DNA from: an uncultured Clostridia bacterium
Lineage (GTDB): Bacteria > Bacillota > Clostridia > Oscillospirales > Ruminococcaceae
Direction of reading: 5' to 3'
Length of the DNA: 64,000 nt
Assembly (NCBI GenBank): GCA_946498095.1
Contig: CAMMMX010000012.1
Coordinates: 1 to 64,000 of the forward strand
Positions 53,945 through 63,136 of the stretch are shown piece after piece. The notes under the pieces were generated by a model, which did no database searches, was not told the DNA's origin, and was given only the letters and a program-made list of their open reading frames with translations. Position 1 is the first letter of the stretch. Every line of letters starts with the position of its first letter. The position numbers were made by a program, and so were the translations under genes.

Positions 53945-56003
53945 TTGTATCGGCAAGATCCTGGACCAACGCTTTCAGTTGAACGAATGCATTGGCAAAG
54001 GCGGTATGGCCAACGTATACAAAGCAACAGACCTGACGACTGGCCAGACGGTAGCCGTCAAGGTTTTGCGCAGTGAATTCGCAGATAATGAAGAATTTCT
54101 GCGCCGTTTTCGCAATGAATCCAAAGCGATAGCCAGCCTGAACCATCCAAATATTGTTCGTGTCGTTGATATCGGTAATGCTGATGGAATGGAATACATC
54201 GCAATGGAGTATGTCAACGGTATTACACTGAAGGATTATATGGAGCAACAGGGTGCTTTGCGTTGGAAGGATGCGGTCCATTTCACCGTACAGATCCTCC
54301 GTGCGTTGCAACATGCGCATGAGCATGGCATCATCCACAGGGACGTCAAGCCGCAGAATATTATGCTTTTGTCCGATGGTACCATCAAAATGATGGACTT
54401 CGGCATCGCTGGTTTTGCGCGTGAGGAGATTGAGCCTAAAACCAATAAGGCGATTGGTTCCGTGCATTATATCAGTCCAGAGCAGGCCCAGGGTGGGCTG
54501 ACCGACGCAAAGGGAGACGTGTATTCCGTTGGCGTAATGTTGTATGAGATGCTGACAGGTGTCAAGCCGTTTGACGGAGAGGATCCGGTGGAAATCGCTT
54601 TAATGCACATACAGACGCCGCCACGTCGTCCCAGTGAAATCAATGATTCCATCCCGGACGGGTTGGAAGTGATTACCATGAAAGCGATGCAGAAGAATCC
54701 ACAGGCGCGTTATAAGTCGGCGGAGGAAATGCTGGCCGATATCGATGAGTTTAAGCATAACCCCAGTATTGTGTTTGAATATGAGTATATGACGAGCGAT
54801 GACGCAACGAAATATTTCGATACGGCTCCGGAAGAATCCGAGGAAGAGGAAGAAGTCGAACAGAAAAAGTCGCCACTGATTCCTATTTTAGTTGCGGTAA
54901 CGTCAGCGTTTGTCATTGTGGCCGCGATTGTGGTTTTCGTGATTTTTATTGGGGGAGATTTCGGTAAAAAGGTCCCGGAAATGAATATGCCCAATTTGTT
55001 AGGCATGAATTTCAATGAAGCGAAGGCGAAATACCCGTCGCTCCAGTTTGAAATAAAAACAAAGGAATTTTCTGATTACGAAAAGGATCAGATATGCTGG
55101 CAGGAGGTAGAAGCCGATCGTCCAGTGAAAGAAAATAGTATCGTGCGCGTGAATGTGAGTCTTGGTATTAAGACTGTAGCGGTTCCGGATATTGATAACC
55201 TGCATATTGATGATGCGAAAACATTGTTGCAGCAGCGGGGACTTGAGGTTGACGTTGTGGAGGAGTTTAACTCTGAGGTTACAAAGGATTTTATTATCTC
55301 TTATTCTCCGGGTAAGGATGAAGAAGTCGAACCTGGTACGATAATTACCGTCGTCGTCAGTTTGGGTGCTCCCCAAGAGAAGATTTCCGTCCCCGGTGTT
55401 GTGGGATGGGATAGCGCGAAAGCGGAACGTGAAATTATCTCCCGTGGCCTGAAATACCACGCAACATTGGTAGATAGCGCGGAAAGGGAAGGAACCGTAC
55501 TTTCCCAGAGTATTGAGAAGGGCGAACTGGTGGACGAGAATACTTTGATTGAGGTAGAGGTATCCAATGGCAACGCGCCGACCTTCACGCGGACGTTGAG
55601 CGTGCCGCTGCCGTCAGGAAAAGATTTGTCCGATTACCGCTTTACCTGTTATCTGAATGCGACCTCTTACAGTGATTACGCCGATAAGAAAATTGCGTCG
55701 AACAGCTCGGCGTGGCAATTAACCCTGAAAGGAAGCGGGACAGCAGAGATAACAATTGAAGTAAGGAATACCAAGAATAACAAAAATATGGTTTACGCAA
55801 AGTATTCCTTGGACTTTGAGAATGGCCAGGTCGCAGAGATCATTCCTCCGGATGATACTGTTTTTGAACAAAACGAGTCGTCATCATCCTCGTCTTCTTC
55901 GTCTTCTTCCTCTTCTTCCTCCTCATCATCTTCGTCTTCACCATCAACCTCCTCCGATGTCAGCACTTCTTCTGATACGCGGGAGTCCGAGGAGCGGGAA
56001 TGA
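53937..56003 (+). CDS. prkC: PASTA-domain Ser/Thr protein kinase (PrkC/StkP)
   Basis: 688 aa. Kinase domain: GKGGMANVYKA glycine loop, VAVKVL lysine, HRDVKPQNIM catalytic loop, MDFGIAG and the activation segment to SPEQA (about 10-275). Single membrane helix (about 314-341), then three PASTA repeats outside (about 345-555) that bind muropeptides. Beyond these is an extra beta-rich domain (about 560-640) and a serine tail: about 22 Ser in a row from residue 646, then STSSDVSTSSDTRESEERE. The serine run is a TCN triplet tract, 55880-55943. Overlaps both prpC and rsgA. Confidence 0.95.
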   Translation: MDSCIGKILDQRFQLNECIGKGGMANVYKATDLTTGQTVAVKVLRSEFADNEEFLRRFRNESKAIASLNHPNIVRVVDIGNADGMEYIAMEYVNGITLKDYMEQQGALRWKDAVHFTVQILRALQHAHEHGIIHRDVKPQNIMLLSDGTIKMMDFGIAGFAREEIEPKTNKAIGSVHYISPEQAQGGLTDAKGDVYSVGVMLYEMLTGVKPFDGEDPVEIALMHIQTPPRRPSEINDSIPDGLEVITMKAMQKNPQARYKSAEEMLADIDEFKHNPSIVFEYEYMTSDDATKYFDTAPEESEEEEEVEQKKSPLIPILVAVTSAFVIVAAIVVFVIFIGGDFGKKVPEMNMPNLLGMNFNEAKAKYPSLQFEIKTKEFSDYEKDQICWQEVEADRPVKENSIVRVNVSLGIKTVAVPDIDNLHIDDAKTLLQQRGLEVDVVEEFNSEVTKDFIISYSPGKDEEVEPGTIITVVVSLGAPQEKISVPGVVGWDSAKAEREIISRGLKYHATLVDSAEREGTVLSQSIEKGELVDENTLIEVEVSNGNAPTFTRTLSVPLPSGKDLSDYRFTCYLNATSYSDYADKKIASNSSAWQLTLKGSGTAEITIEVRNTKNNKNMVYAKYSLDFENGQVAEIIPPDDTVFEQNESSSSSSSSSSSSSSSSSSSSSPSTSSDVSTSSDTRESEERE
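55880..55943 (+). repeat. Serine-codon triplet tract in prkC
   Basis: An uninterrupted series of TCN codons (TCA, TCC, TCG, TCT), low complexity, coding for the Ser run at the extracellular C-terminus. Length changes by whole codons would keep the frame. Confidence 0.85.
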
Positions 56004-56896
56004 TGTGGGAAACGGCTGAAAAGATGGGAAGGATCGTCCGCAGTTTAGGCGGCACATATACCGTAGAAATGCCGGATGGACTGTACCAGTGCCGTGCACG
56101 GGGGATTTTTCGTAAAAACGAGATCAAACCTGTCGTCGGTGATATGGTATCTATCGAAAGGCTGTCAGAAGGAGAAGGCTTTATCCAGGCGGTCGGGGAG
56201 AGAAAAAATCTCTTTATCCGGCCGCCTTTGGCCAATATTGACACCATGCTTTTTGTTTTATCTGTGACGCAGCCAGTTCCCAATTTTACGGTCACTGACA
56301 AGCTGATTGCGATAGCGGAGTATAAGGGGATTACTCCGGTAATCGTCGTTACAAAAGCAGATTTTACAGGTGGGGAAAAGATTGCTCAGATTTACCAAAA
56401 AGCAGGCTTTGATGTTTGTATCGTTAACAACGGTACAGGCGAGGGCGTGGATGATGTAATGCGTCTCATTACAGGAAAAATATGTGCTTTTACAGGAAAT
56501 TCCGGGGTGGGCAAATCCTCCTTACTGAATAATCTGGATAAACAGATTCAGGCGGATACCGGTGAAATCAGTGAAAAGCTGGGCCGGGGACGTCATACGA
56601 CACGTCATGTGGAGCTCTATCAGCTCGGGCAGGAAACCTATATTGCGGATACGCCAGGTTTTTCCTCGATAGATACCATGCGTTATGACATTATCCGAAA
56701 GGATGCGCTGCAGTACTGTTTCCGTGAATTTTCCCCCTATATTGGACAGTGCCGCTTTACCGGCTGTTCTCATACAACGGAAAAAGGCTGCGCTGTGTTG
56801 CAGGCAATGACCGAAGGAAAAATAGGGGTTACGCGTCATGACAGCTATCGAAAGATGTACGAAGAAGCGAAAGCGATCAAGGAATGGGAGCTTTAA
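56000..56896 (+). CDS. rsgA: Ribosome-dependent GTPase RsgA
   Basis: 30S-subunit maturation GTPase, 298 aa, circularly permuted. N-terminal OB-fold, then G4 VTKADF before G1 GNSGVGKSSLLN and G3 DTPGFSS, and the zinc motif CRFTGCSHTTEKGC (Cx5-6CxHx..C). The ATG at 56000 (or 56003) lies in the prkC stop after GGAG. In many relatives rpe follows; here thiN does. Confidence 0.96.
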   Translation: MMWETAEKMGRIVRSLGGTYTVEMPDGLYQCRARGIFRKNEIKPVVGDMVSIERLSEGEGFIQAVGERKNLFIRPPLANIDTMLFVLSVTQPVPNFTVTDKLIAIAEYKGITPVIVVTKADFTGGEKIAQIYQKAGFDVCIVNNGTGEGVDDVMRLITGKICAFTGNSGVGKSSLLNNLDKQIQADTGEISEKLGRGRHTTRHVELYQLGQETYIADTPGFSSIDTMRYDIIRKDALQYCFREFSPYIGQCRFTGCSHTTEKGCAVLQAMTEGKIGVTRHDSYRKMYEEAKAIKEWEL

Positions 56897-57546
56897 TGGG
56901 ACGTTTGTGTGTAGTTTTCGCCGGTGGACCGGTGCCTGATCTAGCCGCGATCCGTAAACATTTTCAGATGCTGCAAGAATCAGAGCCCTATATCGTTTGT
57001 GCCGATAGGGGGTATGATACTGCATGCCGCATCGGTGTGCGTCCTGATTTGATTGTGGGAGATTTTGACTCTTGTGAGACGGTGCCCGAAGGAATCCGTT
57101 GTCTTCGCTACCCACCGCAGAAGGATGATACTGATACGCTAATTGCTGTGAAAGAAGGCTTTGCCGCCGGTTGCACCGATTTTATCCTATATGGAGCGCT
57201 GGGAGGACGTTTGGATCACTCTGCCGCCAATTTTCAAGTTTTGCGCTGGATTTCACAGTGTGGAGGCAGCGGGAGGATGTTCAGTGCCGATCATCTGGTT
57301 CTGACAGTCGATCCTTCCCATCCGTTGCTTCTCTCGAAAAGTGATTGCGAAGATGCGTATATTTCCGTTTTTGCAGCCTGTCCACAGGCACGCGGTGTGA
57401 CATTACGGGGTCTGGCTTATGAGGTGGAGGATTTCGTGATGACGGACAGTTATCCGATTGGAACGAGTAACCGTCTCGCTTCGGATCAAGCGGAAATTTC
57501 CGTTCGGGAAGGGATGCTGTTTGTCGTCATTTCCCGGGAAACGTAA
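56896..57546 (+). CDS. thiN: Thiamine pyrophosphokinase
   Basis: Converts thiamine to thiamine diphosphate, 216 aa. IVCADRGYDTACRIGVRPDLIVGDFDS, QKDDTDTLIAVKEGF and ILYGALGGRLDHSAANFQVL are the family's catalytic motifs. ATG 56896 overlaps the rsgA stop (TAATG) and follows GGGAG. Last gene of the long rightward unit, ended by the hairpin at 57583-57611. Confidence 0.94.
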   Translation: MGRLCVVFAGGPVPDLAAIRKHFQMLQESEPYIVCADRGYDTACRIGVRPDLIVGDFDSCETVPEGIRCLRYPPQKDDTDTLIAVKEGFAAGCTDFILYGALGGRLDHSAANFQVLRWISQCGGSGRMFSADHLVLTVDPSHPLLLSKSDCEDAYISVFAACPQARGVTLRGLAYEVEDFVMTDSYPIGTSNRLASDQAEISVREGMLFVVISRET

Positions 57547-57582
57547 AGTTTGTCGTGTTCGATGATGCAATTGATAAAGAAA

Positions 57583-57611
57583 AAGGCCAGTGCTTGACAA
57601 ACACTGGCCTT
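57583..57611. terminator. Bidirectional terminator, thiN and histidine kinase
   Basis: AAGGCCAGTG and CACTGGCCTT make a perfect 10-bp stem with a 9-nt loop. The minus strand continues with TTTTTCTTT, serving the histidine kinase; the plus strand has TTGAACTTTT. Confidence 0.85.
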
Positions 57612-57617
57612 GAACTT

Positions 57618-58505
57618 TTATGGAAATTCTACCGTGATGGAAATTCGGTTTTCCTGATAATCTGCTTGGATGCTTCCGCCCAGACGCTGGGTCAATAACC
57701 TTGCAATCGAAAGCCCCAGCCCGGTGGAGTTTCGTCCGCTTTCCACCGTATAGAAACGATCAAAAAGTTTTCCCGCGGTTACTGACGTAAGTCCCCTTGC
57801 TGTATTTGAAAAGATAACCCGTCCCGCTCCATCCATCTGGACGGTCAAGTCCCCGTCACTGTACTTAAGCGCGTTGCTGATGATATTACTGAAGATCCGG
57901 CTGACGGCAGTGGGATCCAAAAAGCGTTCCACAGGCTGATCCGTTATGTGAATTTGGGGAAGGATGTTCTTTTTCCGCATCACCCCGTAAAACGAAAGCA
58001 GACTTTCTTCCAAAGCTCTGCGCAAATCCATCTGAATTCTTTCCGACTCCTTGACCGTGTTGACGATGGAATAACGAAATAGTTCTTCTGTCAGCTGACG
58101 TAGAGCCTCGGTACGGTTTTCGATGATGGACAAGTACCGCGCGACAGTTTCTGATTTTTCTTCTTGCTTCAGCAGTTCCAAGTAACCGAGGATGGCTGTC
58201 AAAGGCGTTCGCAGATCATGAGAGATATTAGCGACAGCTTCCTTCAATTCCAAGTCACCTTGCTGAAACCGGTGCCGTTCCTGTCGCAGCTTTTTGAGCT
58301 GGTCGTTGATGCCGGCAGCAAGCCTTTTCATATACGGATCATGGCCGGAAATGTCAATGAGGGTGTTCGTTTCACTGGAAAGCCGCTCGAGTAACTTCTC
58401 CTGGATTTCCCGTGCAGATTTGCGCATCAGGTACACTTTTCCCAAAAGTCCCACAACGACACAGAGTAAAACGGCGATAATCATCCATAACCAAAATTCC
58501 ATCAT
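57618..58505 (-). CDS. Sensor histidine kinase of ABC module 1
   Basis: 295 aa. One N-terminal membrane helix (about 3-25) with no outside sensing domain, HisKA with the phosphoacceptor ISHDLRTPLTAILGYLELL (His about 96), and HATPase with IISNALKY (N box) and GLGLSIARLL (G2). The lack of an input domain suits sensing through the partner transporter or membrane. Last of four leftward genes: regulator, ATPase, permease, kinase. Confidence 0.9.
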   Translation of the reverse strand: MMEFWLWMIIAVLLCVVVGLLGKVYLMRKSAREIQEKLLERLSSETNTLIDISGHDPYMKRLAAGINDQLKKLRQERHRFQQGDLELKEAVANISHDLRTPLTAILGYLELLKQEEKSETVARYLSIIENRTEALRQLTEELFRYSIVNTVKESERIQMDLRRALEESLLSFYGVMRKKNILPQIHITDQPVERFLDPTAVSRIFSNIISNALKYSDGDLTVQMDGAGRVIFSNTARGLTSVTAGKLFDRFYTVESGRNSTGLGLSIARLLTQRLGGSIQADYQENRISITVEFP

Positions 58506-58526
58506 TTCACCTTGATTTCAGCTCTC

Positions 58527-59360
58527 TTATTTGAGATCCTTACGTCGGAAAAAAAGAATCCCTAGCCCCGTCGTAGAGACCGTAATGACAGAGGAATATA
58601 ATATCAGACGCCAGGGGTGCTCAACGGATTGATTGGATAGCTGTGTTGCCTGTCCGCCGGGCAGAAAGTCGTAAAGAAATTCGTATATCCTGCGTTGCGT
58701 CCCCCGTAGATAATTGGGATTTGGCTGGGCTTCTTCCGTGATGGTCTCACCTGTGTCATCTGTATAAGAATAGCCTTCAAATATTTCTGGCTCATTCAGC
58801 CGCGCATAGATGTATGTGCCTGCAAACAATAGGAGGAATGCTCCAAGGATGCTGAGGACGGCTACCAGCGCTTTGCTTTGATTAAGCAAAGCCAGCATGG
58901 TAAAAAGCGCAGAAAACGCTATGGAAAGAGAGAATGCGGTCAGCGTCAGGATGCAAACCCATTTGAGATCCATTTGAAAAAAGCCAAGCAGTGGAATGCC
59001 TATCGCTAAAATAGACGCCAGATATGCCAGACACATGAGTAGGCCGGCAACCACGCATACAACCAAGTAGGATAGGTAAACTGAAATACGGCTATGTCCT
59101 ACGATCAGTTTATTGCGGATGGTTCCATCGCTGTACTCCGTTCCCACAAAGAGGCTGCAAAAGACAGCGAGCAGGACGCCGATAAATGTAGTATAGATCA
59201 TGAGGCTATTGTCCAGATAGATGGGGAATCCGTATTTCCTCACTGTCATATAGTACGTTAAGACTGTGAAGGATCCGAAAGCAAACAGGAAAGCCATACA
59301 AATCCAGAAGATTTTGGAGCGTTTCAGCCGATCAAAGTTGGCGGATAATAGTTTACTCAT
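58527..59360 (-). CDS. ABC-2 type permease of module 1
   Basis: 277 aa with about six membrane helices. N-terminal LSANFDRLKRSKIFWICMAFLF and FVGTEYSDGTIRNKLIVGHSR are marks of bacitracin/lantibiotic-type ABC-2 permeases (BcrB/LanE-like). ATG 59360 follows GAGGTGG and overlaps the ATPase gene by 8 bp. Probably exports or expels a peptide antibiotic, by analogy with such modules. Confidence 0.88.
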   Translation of the reverse strand: MSKLLSANFDRLKRSKIFWICMAFLFAFGSFTVLTYYMTVRKYGFPIYLDNSLMIYTTFIGVLLAVFCSLFVGTEYSDGTIRNKLIVGHSRISVYLSYLVVCVVAGLLMCLAYLASILAIGIPLLGFFQMDLKWVCILTLTAFSLSIAFSALFTMLALLNQSKALVAVLSILGAFLLLFAGTYIYARLNEPEIFEGYSYTDDTGETITEEAQPNPNYLRGTQRRIYEFLYDFLPGGQATQLSNQSVEHPWRLILYSSVITVSTTGLGILFFRRKDLK

Positions 59361-60267
59361 GGCTTCCACCTCCCAGCAAGCTGACATAATAACTTTCCAG
59401 ACTTTCCTCCCGTTCCTGCATCGACAGCAATTCGCAATTCTCTTTGACCAAGTCCATCGCCAGTTGTGTGACGCTTACTTTCCCATAGATATCCGCGTTT
59501 GTGTCAGAAAGGATATTGTATTCCAGCCCGATGCTGTCCAGTACACGGGCTAATGCTTTGGTATCGGACACTTCTACCCGCAGGCATTTTTGGCATGCTG
59601 CTTCCAGTTCTTCCGCGCTGATTTCCTTGATCATATGTCCACCGTCAATAAAGCCGTAATGCGTTGCCAAACGCGATAGCTCATCCAAGATATGGCTGGA
59701 AATCAGTACGGTAATTTGCCGTTCGCGGTTGAGCTTTAAAATCAGCTCACGCATCTCTATGATTCCATAAGGGTCCAACCCGTTGATTGGCTCGTCCAGG
59801 ATCAGAAAATCCGGATCGGATGCGAGGGCGATTGCAATCCCCAGACGTTGACGCATCCCCAGAGAAAAATTCTTGGCTTTTTTCTTTCCAGCCGATTCTA
59901 GGCCTACCAGTTCGAGCAAGGCTGGAATCCCGTCAAAAGAGGGCATCCCCAACACGCGGTACTGCTCTTTCAGATTGTCCGTTGCCGTCATGTCCAGATA
60001 GATCGAGGGCGTTTCGACCACGCCGCTCATGCGCCTGCGGGATTTGAAGATTTCCCTTTTATTGTGCTCAATACCATATAGGGTGTACCTGCCTGAGGTC
60101 GGTTGTTGCAATCCGCAGATGAGCCGGATTAACGTGGTTTTTCCGGATCCGTTTCTTCCTACGAAACCGTAAATAGCTCCTTTCGGGACGTGCATGGAAA
60201 GTCCGCTTAGAGCCTGAAAATTTCCATACCGCTTTATGAGCGAGTCGGTGGTCAGAATGTATTCCAC
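59353..60267 (-). CDS. ABC transporter ATP-binding protein of module 1 (BcrA-like)
   Basis: 304 aa. Walker A GFVGRNGSGKTTLIRLI, signature FSLGMRQRLGIAIAL, Walker B FLILDEPINGLDPYGI, H-loop SSHIL. The LGMRQRLG signature and the C-terminal extension of about 90 residues are typical of BcrA/LanF subunits. GTG start at 60267 seven bases after AAGGAGG. Downstream of the response regulator by 87 bases. Confidence 0.93.
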   Translation of the reverse strand: MEYILTTDSLIKRYGNFQALSGLSMHVPKGAIYGFVGRNGSGKTTLIRLICGLQQPTSGRYTLYGIEHNKREIFKSRRRMSGVVETPSIYLDMTATDNLKEQYRVLGMPSFDGIPALLELVGLESAGKKKAKNFSLGMRQRLGIAIALASDPDFLILDEPINGLDPYGIIEMRELILKLNRERQITVLISSHILDELSRLATHYGFIDGGHMIKEISAEELEAACQKCLRVEVSDTKALARVLDSIGLEYNILSDTNADIYGKVSVTQLAMDLVKENCELLSMQEREESLESYYVSLLGGGSHE

Positions 60268-60354
60268 AAAAATACCTCCTTGTTTTGATATCCATAGTTT
60301 ACCGCATCCTCGTAAAGCGTTCGGTTAAGGAAAGGGTTAAGAAATAGGAAAGAT

Positions 60355-61020
60355 TTACGTTGAGATAAACTGAAAACCGATCCCCCATACAGCTTCGATA
60401 TAGTCCTTGCCGCTGACCTCCCGTAGTTTTTTTCGTAAGTGACTGATGTGGATTTTCAAGGAGCTTTCGGTACAGTCCGGCGTATCCTCGCTGATACGGT
60501 CCAGAATCACGGATTTGGCGATCACCTGCCCTGAATGGAGCAACAAAAGCTTTAAAATTGCGTATTCCGTTTTGGTGAGCCGGACAGGGATCCCTTTGAC
60601 GCTGACCGCACGCGCTGTCTGATCCAGACAGATGTCACCCGCCGAAAGGACCGGCACTAGCCCTTGGGATGTATGGATACGCAGCTGGACTGTAATGCGG
60701 GCAAGCAGTTCTCTGATGTCAAACGGCTTTGTCAGGTAGTCAACGGCGCCGCCAAGAAGAAGGTTTACCTTATTGTCCATATCTATTTTTGCGCTCATGA
60801 TGATAACAGGGATATTGGAAATCCGTGTTAGCACCTCTTCGCCGGAAAGGCCCGGCAGCATCAGATCCAGAAGGATGAGATCGGGTGTTTGCTGTGATAA
60901 AAGATAAAGCGCTTCCGTTCCGGAATAAGCACGGAGCACACAATAATTTTCCTTATGCAAAACCTCTTCCAGCATATTGCCGATAGGGATATCATCATCA
61001 ATGATAGCAATTGTTTTCAT
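60355..61020 (-). CDS. OmpR-family response regulator of module 1
   Basis: 221 aa. Receiver domain with acidic IIDDD, the phosphoacceptor LILLDLMLPG (Asp about 52) and TKPF; winged-helix DNA-binding domain with LTKTEYAILKLLL and SLKIHISHLRKKL. ATG 61020 follows AAGGAG. Likely activates its own operon. Divergent from the second module across 300 bases. Confidence 0.92.
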   Translation of the reverse strand: MKTIAIIDDDIPIGNMLEEVLHKENYCVLRAYSGTEALYLLSQQTPDLILLDLMLPGLSGEEVLTRISNIPVIIMSAKIDMDNKVNLLLGGAVDYLTKPFDIRELLARITVQLRIHTSQGLVPVLSAGDICLDQTARAVSVKGIPVRLTKTEYAILKLLLLHSGQVIAKSVILDRISEDTPDCTESSLKIHISHLRKKLREVSGKDYIEAVWGIGFQFIST

Positions 61021-61130
61021 GCAAGTTTCTCCTTTAACATGCATTGCATCAGCGACAAAATGGTAAAAGTCTACAGGCATCAGGAATATTCCTGGTGGCG
61101 CCTCTGTCCGGAAGGCCCGGTTTTTCTTTT

Positions 61131-61159
61131 AGTATACAATAGAATGGCAGTTTCCGCAA
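61131..61159 (-). promoter_or_regulatory. Promoter of module 1
   Basis: On the minus strand: -35 TTGCGG (61154-61159), 17-bp spacer, -10 TATACT (61131-61136), about 110 bases before the regulator start. A TTCC-centred palindrome AGGAATATTCCT (61082-61093) lies in the leader. Confidence 0.7.
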
Positions 61160-61182
61160 GGTCAGGTTAGGGGTGCTGCCGG

Positions 61183-61211
61183 TTTACAGACATGTTCTCA
61201 TGAGATATAAT
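61183..61211 (+). promoter_or_regulatory. Promoter of module 2 (BceRS-like)
   Basis: -35 TTTACA (61183-61188), 17-bp spacer, -10 TATAAT (61206-61211), about 110 bases before the regulator start. Back to back with the module 1 promoter. Confidence 0.8.
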
Positions 61212-61320
61212 AATCTTGGAGCAAGACGCTGTTTTTTTATCGTCTGACTAGCCGTTCGTTTGGGCGCGGCTTGATGCTTCGCTGGTTGACGGAAAGCCGA
61301 AAGGAGAAAGATGAAGTGTA

Positions 61321-62004
61321 ATGGAATCGACAGTCTATCGGATTTTAATCGTGGAAGATGACCCGGGAATCGCCACAGCCGTTGCGCAACAGGCTCAAAT
61401 GTGGGAGATGGACGCCAGATGTGTGAAAGACTTTCGTGACGTTCTGGGAGAGTTTTCGGCGTATGATCCACATCTGGTTTTGTTGGATATCGCCCTGCCG
61501 TTTTTCAACGGATACCATTGGTGCAGCGAAATCCGGAAGGTTTCAAAAGTTCCTATTATCTTTATCTCGTCGGCATCTGATAATATGAATATCGTTATGG
61601 CAATCAATATGGGCGCTGACGATTTTATTGCCAAACCTTTTGATCAAGACGTTTTGATGGCAAAAATGCAGGCGATGCTTCGGCGTACTTATGATTTTGC
61701 TCCGGCCATTCCAACGCTAGAGCACCGGGGAGCACTGCTGAATACCGGCGACAATACATTGACCTATCAAAATCAGCAGTTGTCACTAACGAAGAACGAA
61801 TACCGTATCCTCCTGACTTTGATGGAAAACAAGGGGAGGGTGGTCAGCCGGGAAAAGCTGATGCAGCGTCTATGGGAAACGGACAGCTATATCGATGAGA
61901 ATACCTTGACAGTCAACGTCAACCGTCTGCGGAAAAAGCTGGATGCCATTGGACTCCCCGATTTTATTACCACGAAATTCGGAGTGGGGTATCTGATTGC
62001 CTGA
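61321..62004 (+). CDS. BceR-like response regulator
   Basis: 227 aa, OmpR family. Receiver motifs IVEDDPG, LVLLDIALPFFNGYHWC (phospho-Asp about 55) and AKPFDQDVLMAKMQAMLRR; winged helix with LTKNEYRILLTLMENKGRVVSREKLM and VNVNRLRKKLDAIG. YHWC and the overall order fit the Bce group. AAAGGAG is about 14 bases before ATG, a loose spacing. Followed by the kinase after 23 bases. Confidence 0.9.
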   Translation: MESTVYRILIVEDDPGIATAVAQQAQMWEMDARCVKDFRDVLGEFSAYDPHLVLLDIALPFFNGYHWCSEIRKVSKVPIIFISSASDNMNIVMAINMGADDFIAKPFDQDVLMAKMQAMLRRTYDFAPAIPTLEHRGALLNTGDNTLTYQNQQLSLTKNEYRILLTLMENKGRVVSREKLMQRLWETDSYIDENTLTVNVNRLRKKLDAIGLPDFITTKFGVGYLIA

Positions 62005-62027
62005 CAAAGAAAGGGGAGTTCATCCAA

Positions 62028-63026
62028 ATGAGAATGAATGCGGTACTTTTTTATCTGAAGCGGCATCGTCTGGGGATCTGTTTGTCCATCGTTTTTACAA
62101 TTATTTTTCTGGTTACGTTTCTATTATATCACCTGCCGGCGGGAGCGGTATTATATCCGTCGTTTGTATCTGCCGTATTAGGCATGTTGGTTCTTATCTT
62201 AGACGCCTGTCATGCCTATAAAAAACACAAACAGTTGAAGGCGCTTGGAACGCTTCCCTCTGCTTTGATGGAGTCCTTTCCGGCAGTGGAAACGCAGGAG
62301 GATGCAGACTACCAATCTCTCATTTCTTTGCTGCGTGAGGAGCAGAAGCAGTTGGAGAATCAAATGAATCTGCGTTATGCAGAAATGGTGGAGTATTACA
62401 CCATCTGGGCGCATCAAATCAAAACGCCTATCTCTTCGATGCATTTGACCCTTCAAAACGAGGATACAGAGCTTTCTCGAAAGCTGTCAGAGGATTTGTT
62501 TCGCATAGAGCAATATGTGGAAATGGTACTGATGTTTCTCCGGCTGGACGCAGAGTCGACGGATTACGTCATCCAGGAGCAGGAGATAGATAGCATTATC
62601 AAGCAGGCTGTTCGTAAATTTTCCAGCCAGTTTATCCGGAAGAAAATCCGGTTGCATTATCAGCCGGTGGACGCAAAGGTTATTTCAGATGAAAAATGGC
62701 TGCTGTTTGTCATAGAGCAGGTTCTTTCCAATGCAGTCAAATACACGCCATCCGGCGGCAGCATCACCATTGACCTGGAGCAGCCCCAGACGCTTTGTAT
62801 CCGGGATACAGGGATAGGGATTGCGCCTGAGGATCTGCCCCGCATTTTTGAGAAAGGGTATACTGGGTATAACGGGCGGAATGATAAAAAGGCCAGCGGG
62901 ATAGGGCTGTATCTGTGCAGGCGTATTTGCGACAATCTTGGGCATACCATATCAGTCAATTCTTCTTTGGAAACAGGCACGCTGGTACGCATCTGCTTGG
63001 AGAGAAAGTCGCTGGAAGTTGAATAA
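62028..63026 (+). CDS. BceS-like intramembrane-sensing histidine kinase
   Basis: 332 aa. Two membrane helices (about 15-35 and 42-62) joined by only a few residues, so no outside sensor; phosphoacceptor YYTIWAHQIKTPISSMHL (the Bce-type WAHQIKTP), HATPase with LSNAVKYTP and KASGIGLYLCRRICDNLG. Such kinases read the flux of the partner BceAB transporter. AAAGGGGAG precedes ATG 62028. Confidence 0.93.
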   Translation: MRMNAVLFYLKRHRLGICLSIVFTIIFLVTFLLYHLPAGAVLYPSFVSAVLGMLVLILDACHAYKKHKQLKALGTLPSALMESFPAVETQEDADYQSLISLLREEQKQLENQMNLRYAEMVEYYTIWAHQIKTPISSMHLTLQNEDTELSRKLSEDLFRIEQYVEMVLMFLRLDAESTDYVIQEQEIDSIIKQAVRKFSSQFIRKKIRLHYQPVDAKVISDEKWLLFVIEQVLSNAVKYTPSGGSITIDLEQPQTLCIRDTGIGIAPEDLPRIFEKGYTGYNGRNDKKASGIGLYLCRRICDNLGHTISVNSSLETGTLVRICLERKSLEVE

Positions 63027-63028
63027 GC

Positions 63029-63048
63029 TTCTTACGAAACTGTAAGAA
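63029..63048. promoter_or_regulatory. BceR-type inverted repeat
   Basis: TTCTTAC-GAAACT-GTAAGAA is a perfect 7-bp-arm inverted repeat just after the kinase stop. It contains TTACG-AAAC-TGTAA, close to the TNACA-N4-TGTAA pattern known for BceR-like regulators. A TACAAT -10 (63101-63106) lies about 55 bases downstream without a good -35, as expected for an activator-dependent promoter. Confidence 0.65.
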
Positions 63049-63055
63049 ATGAAGA

Positions 63056-63098
63056 GGGAAATGTAAGCAGATTCGATGGCGTGACATTTCCCTTTTTT
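63056..63098 (+). terminator. Terminator between the kinase and ABC genes of module 2
   Basis: GGGAAATGT and ACATTTCCC form a perfect 9-bp stem with a 19-nt loop and end in TTTTTT. It separates the low-level regulator-kinase unit from the inducible ABC unit. Confidence 0.8.
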
Positions 63099-63136
63099 GA
63101 TACAATAATGACAGAAGATTTAAAGGAGGAATACAA

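Noticed and set aside
55816-56019. Alternative frame over the serine tract
   Set aside because: Product is a low-complexity His/Leu/Pro shadow of the prkC triplet repeat.
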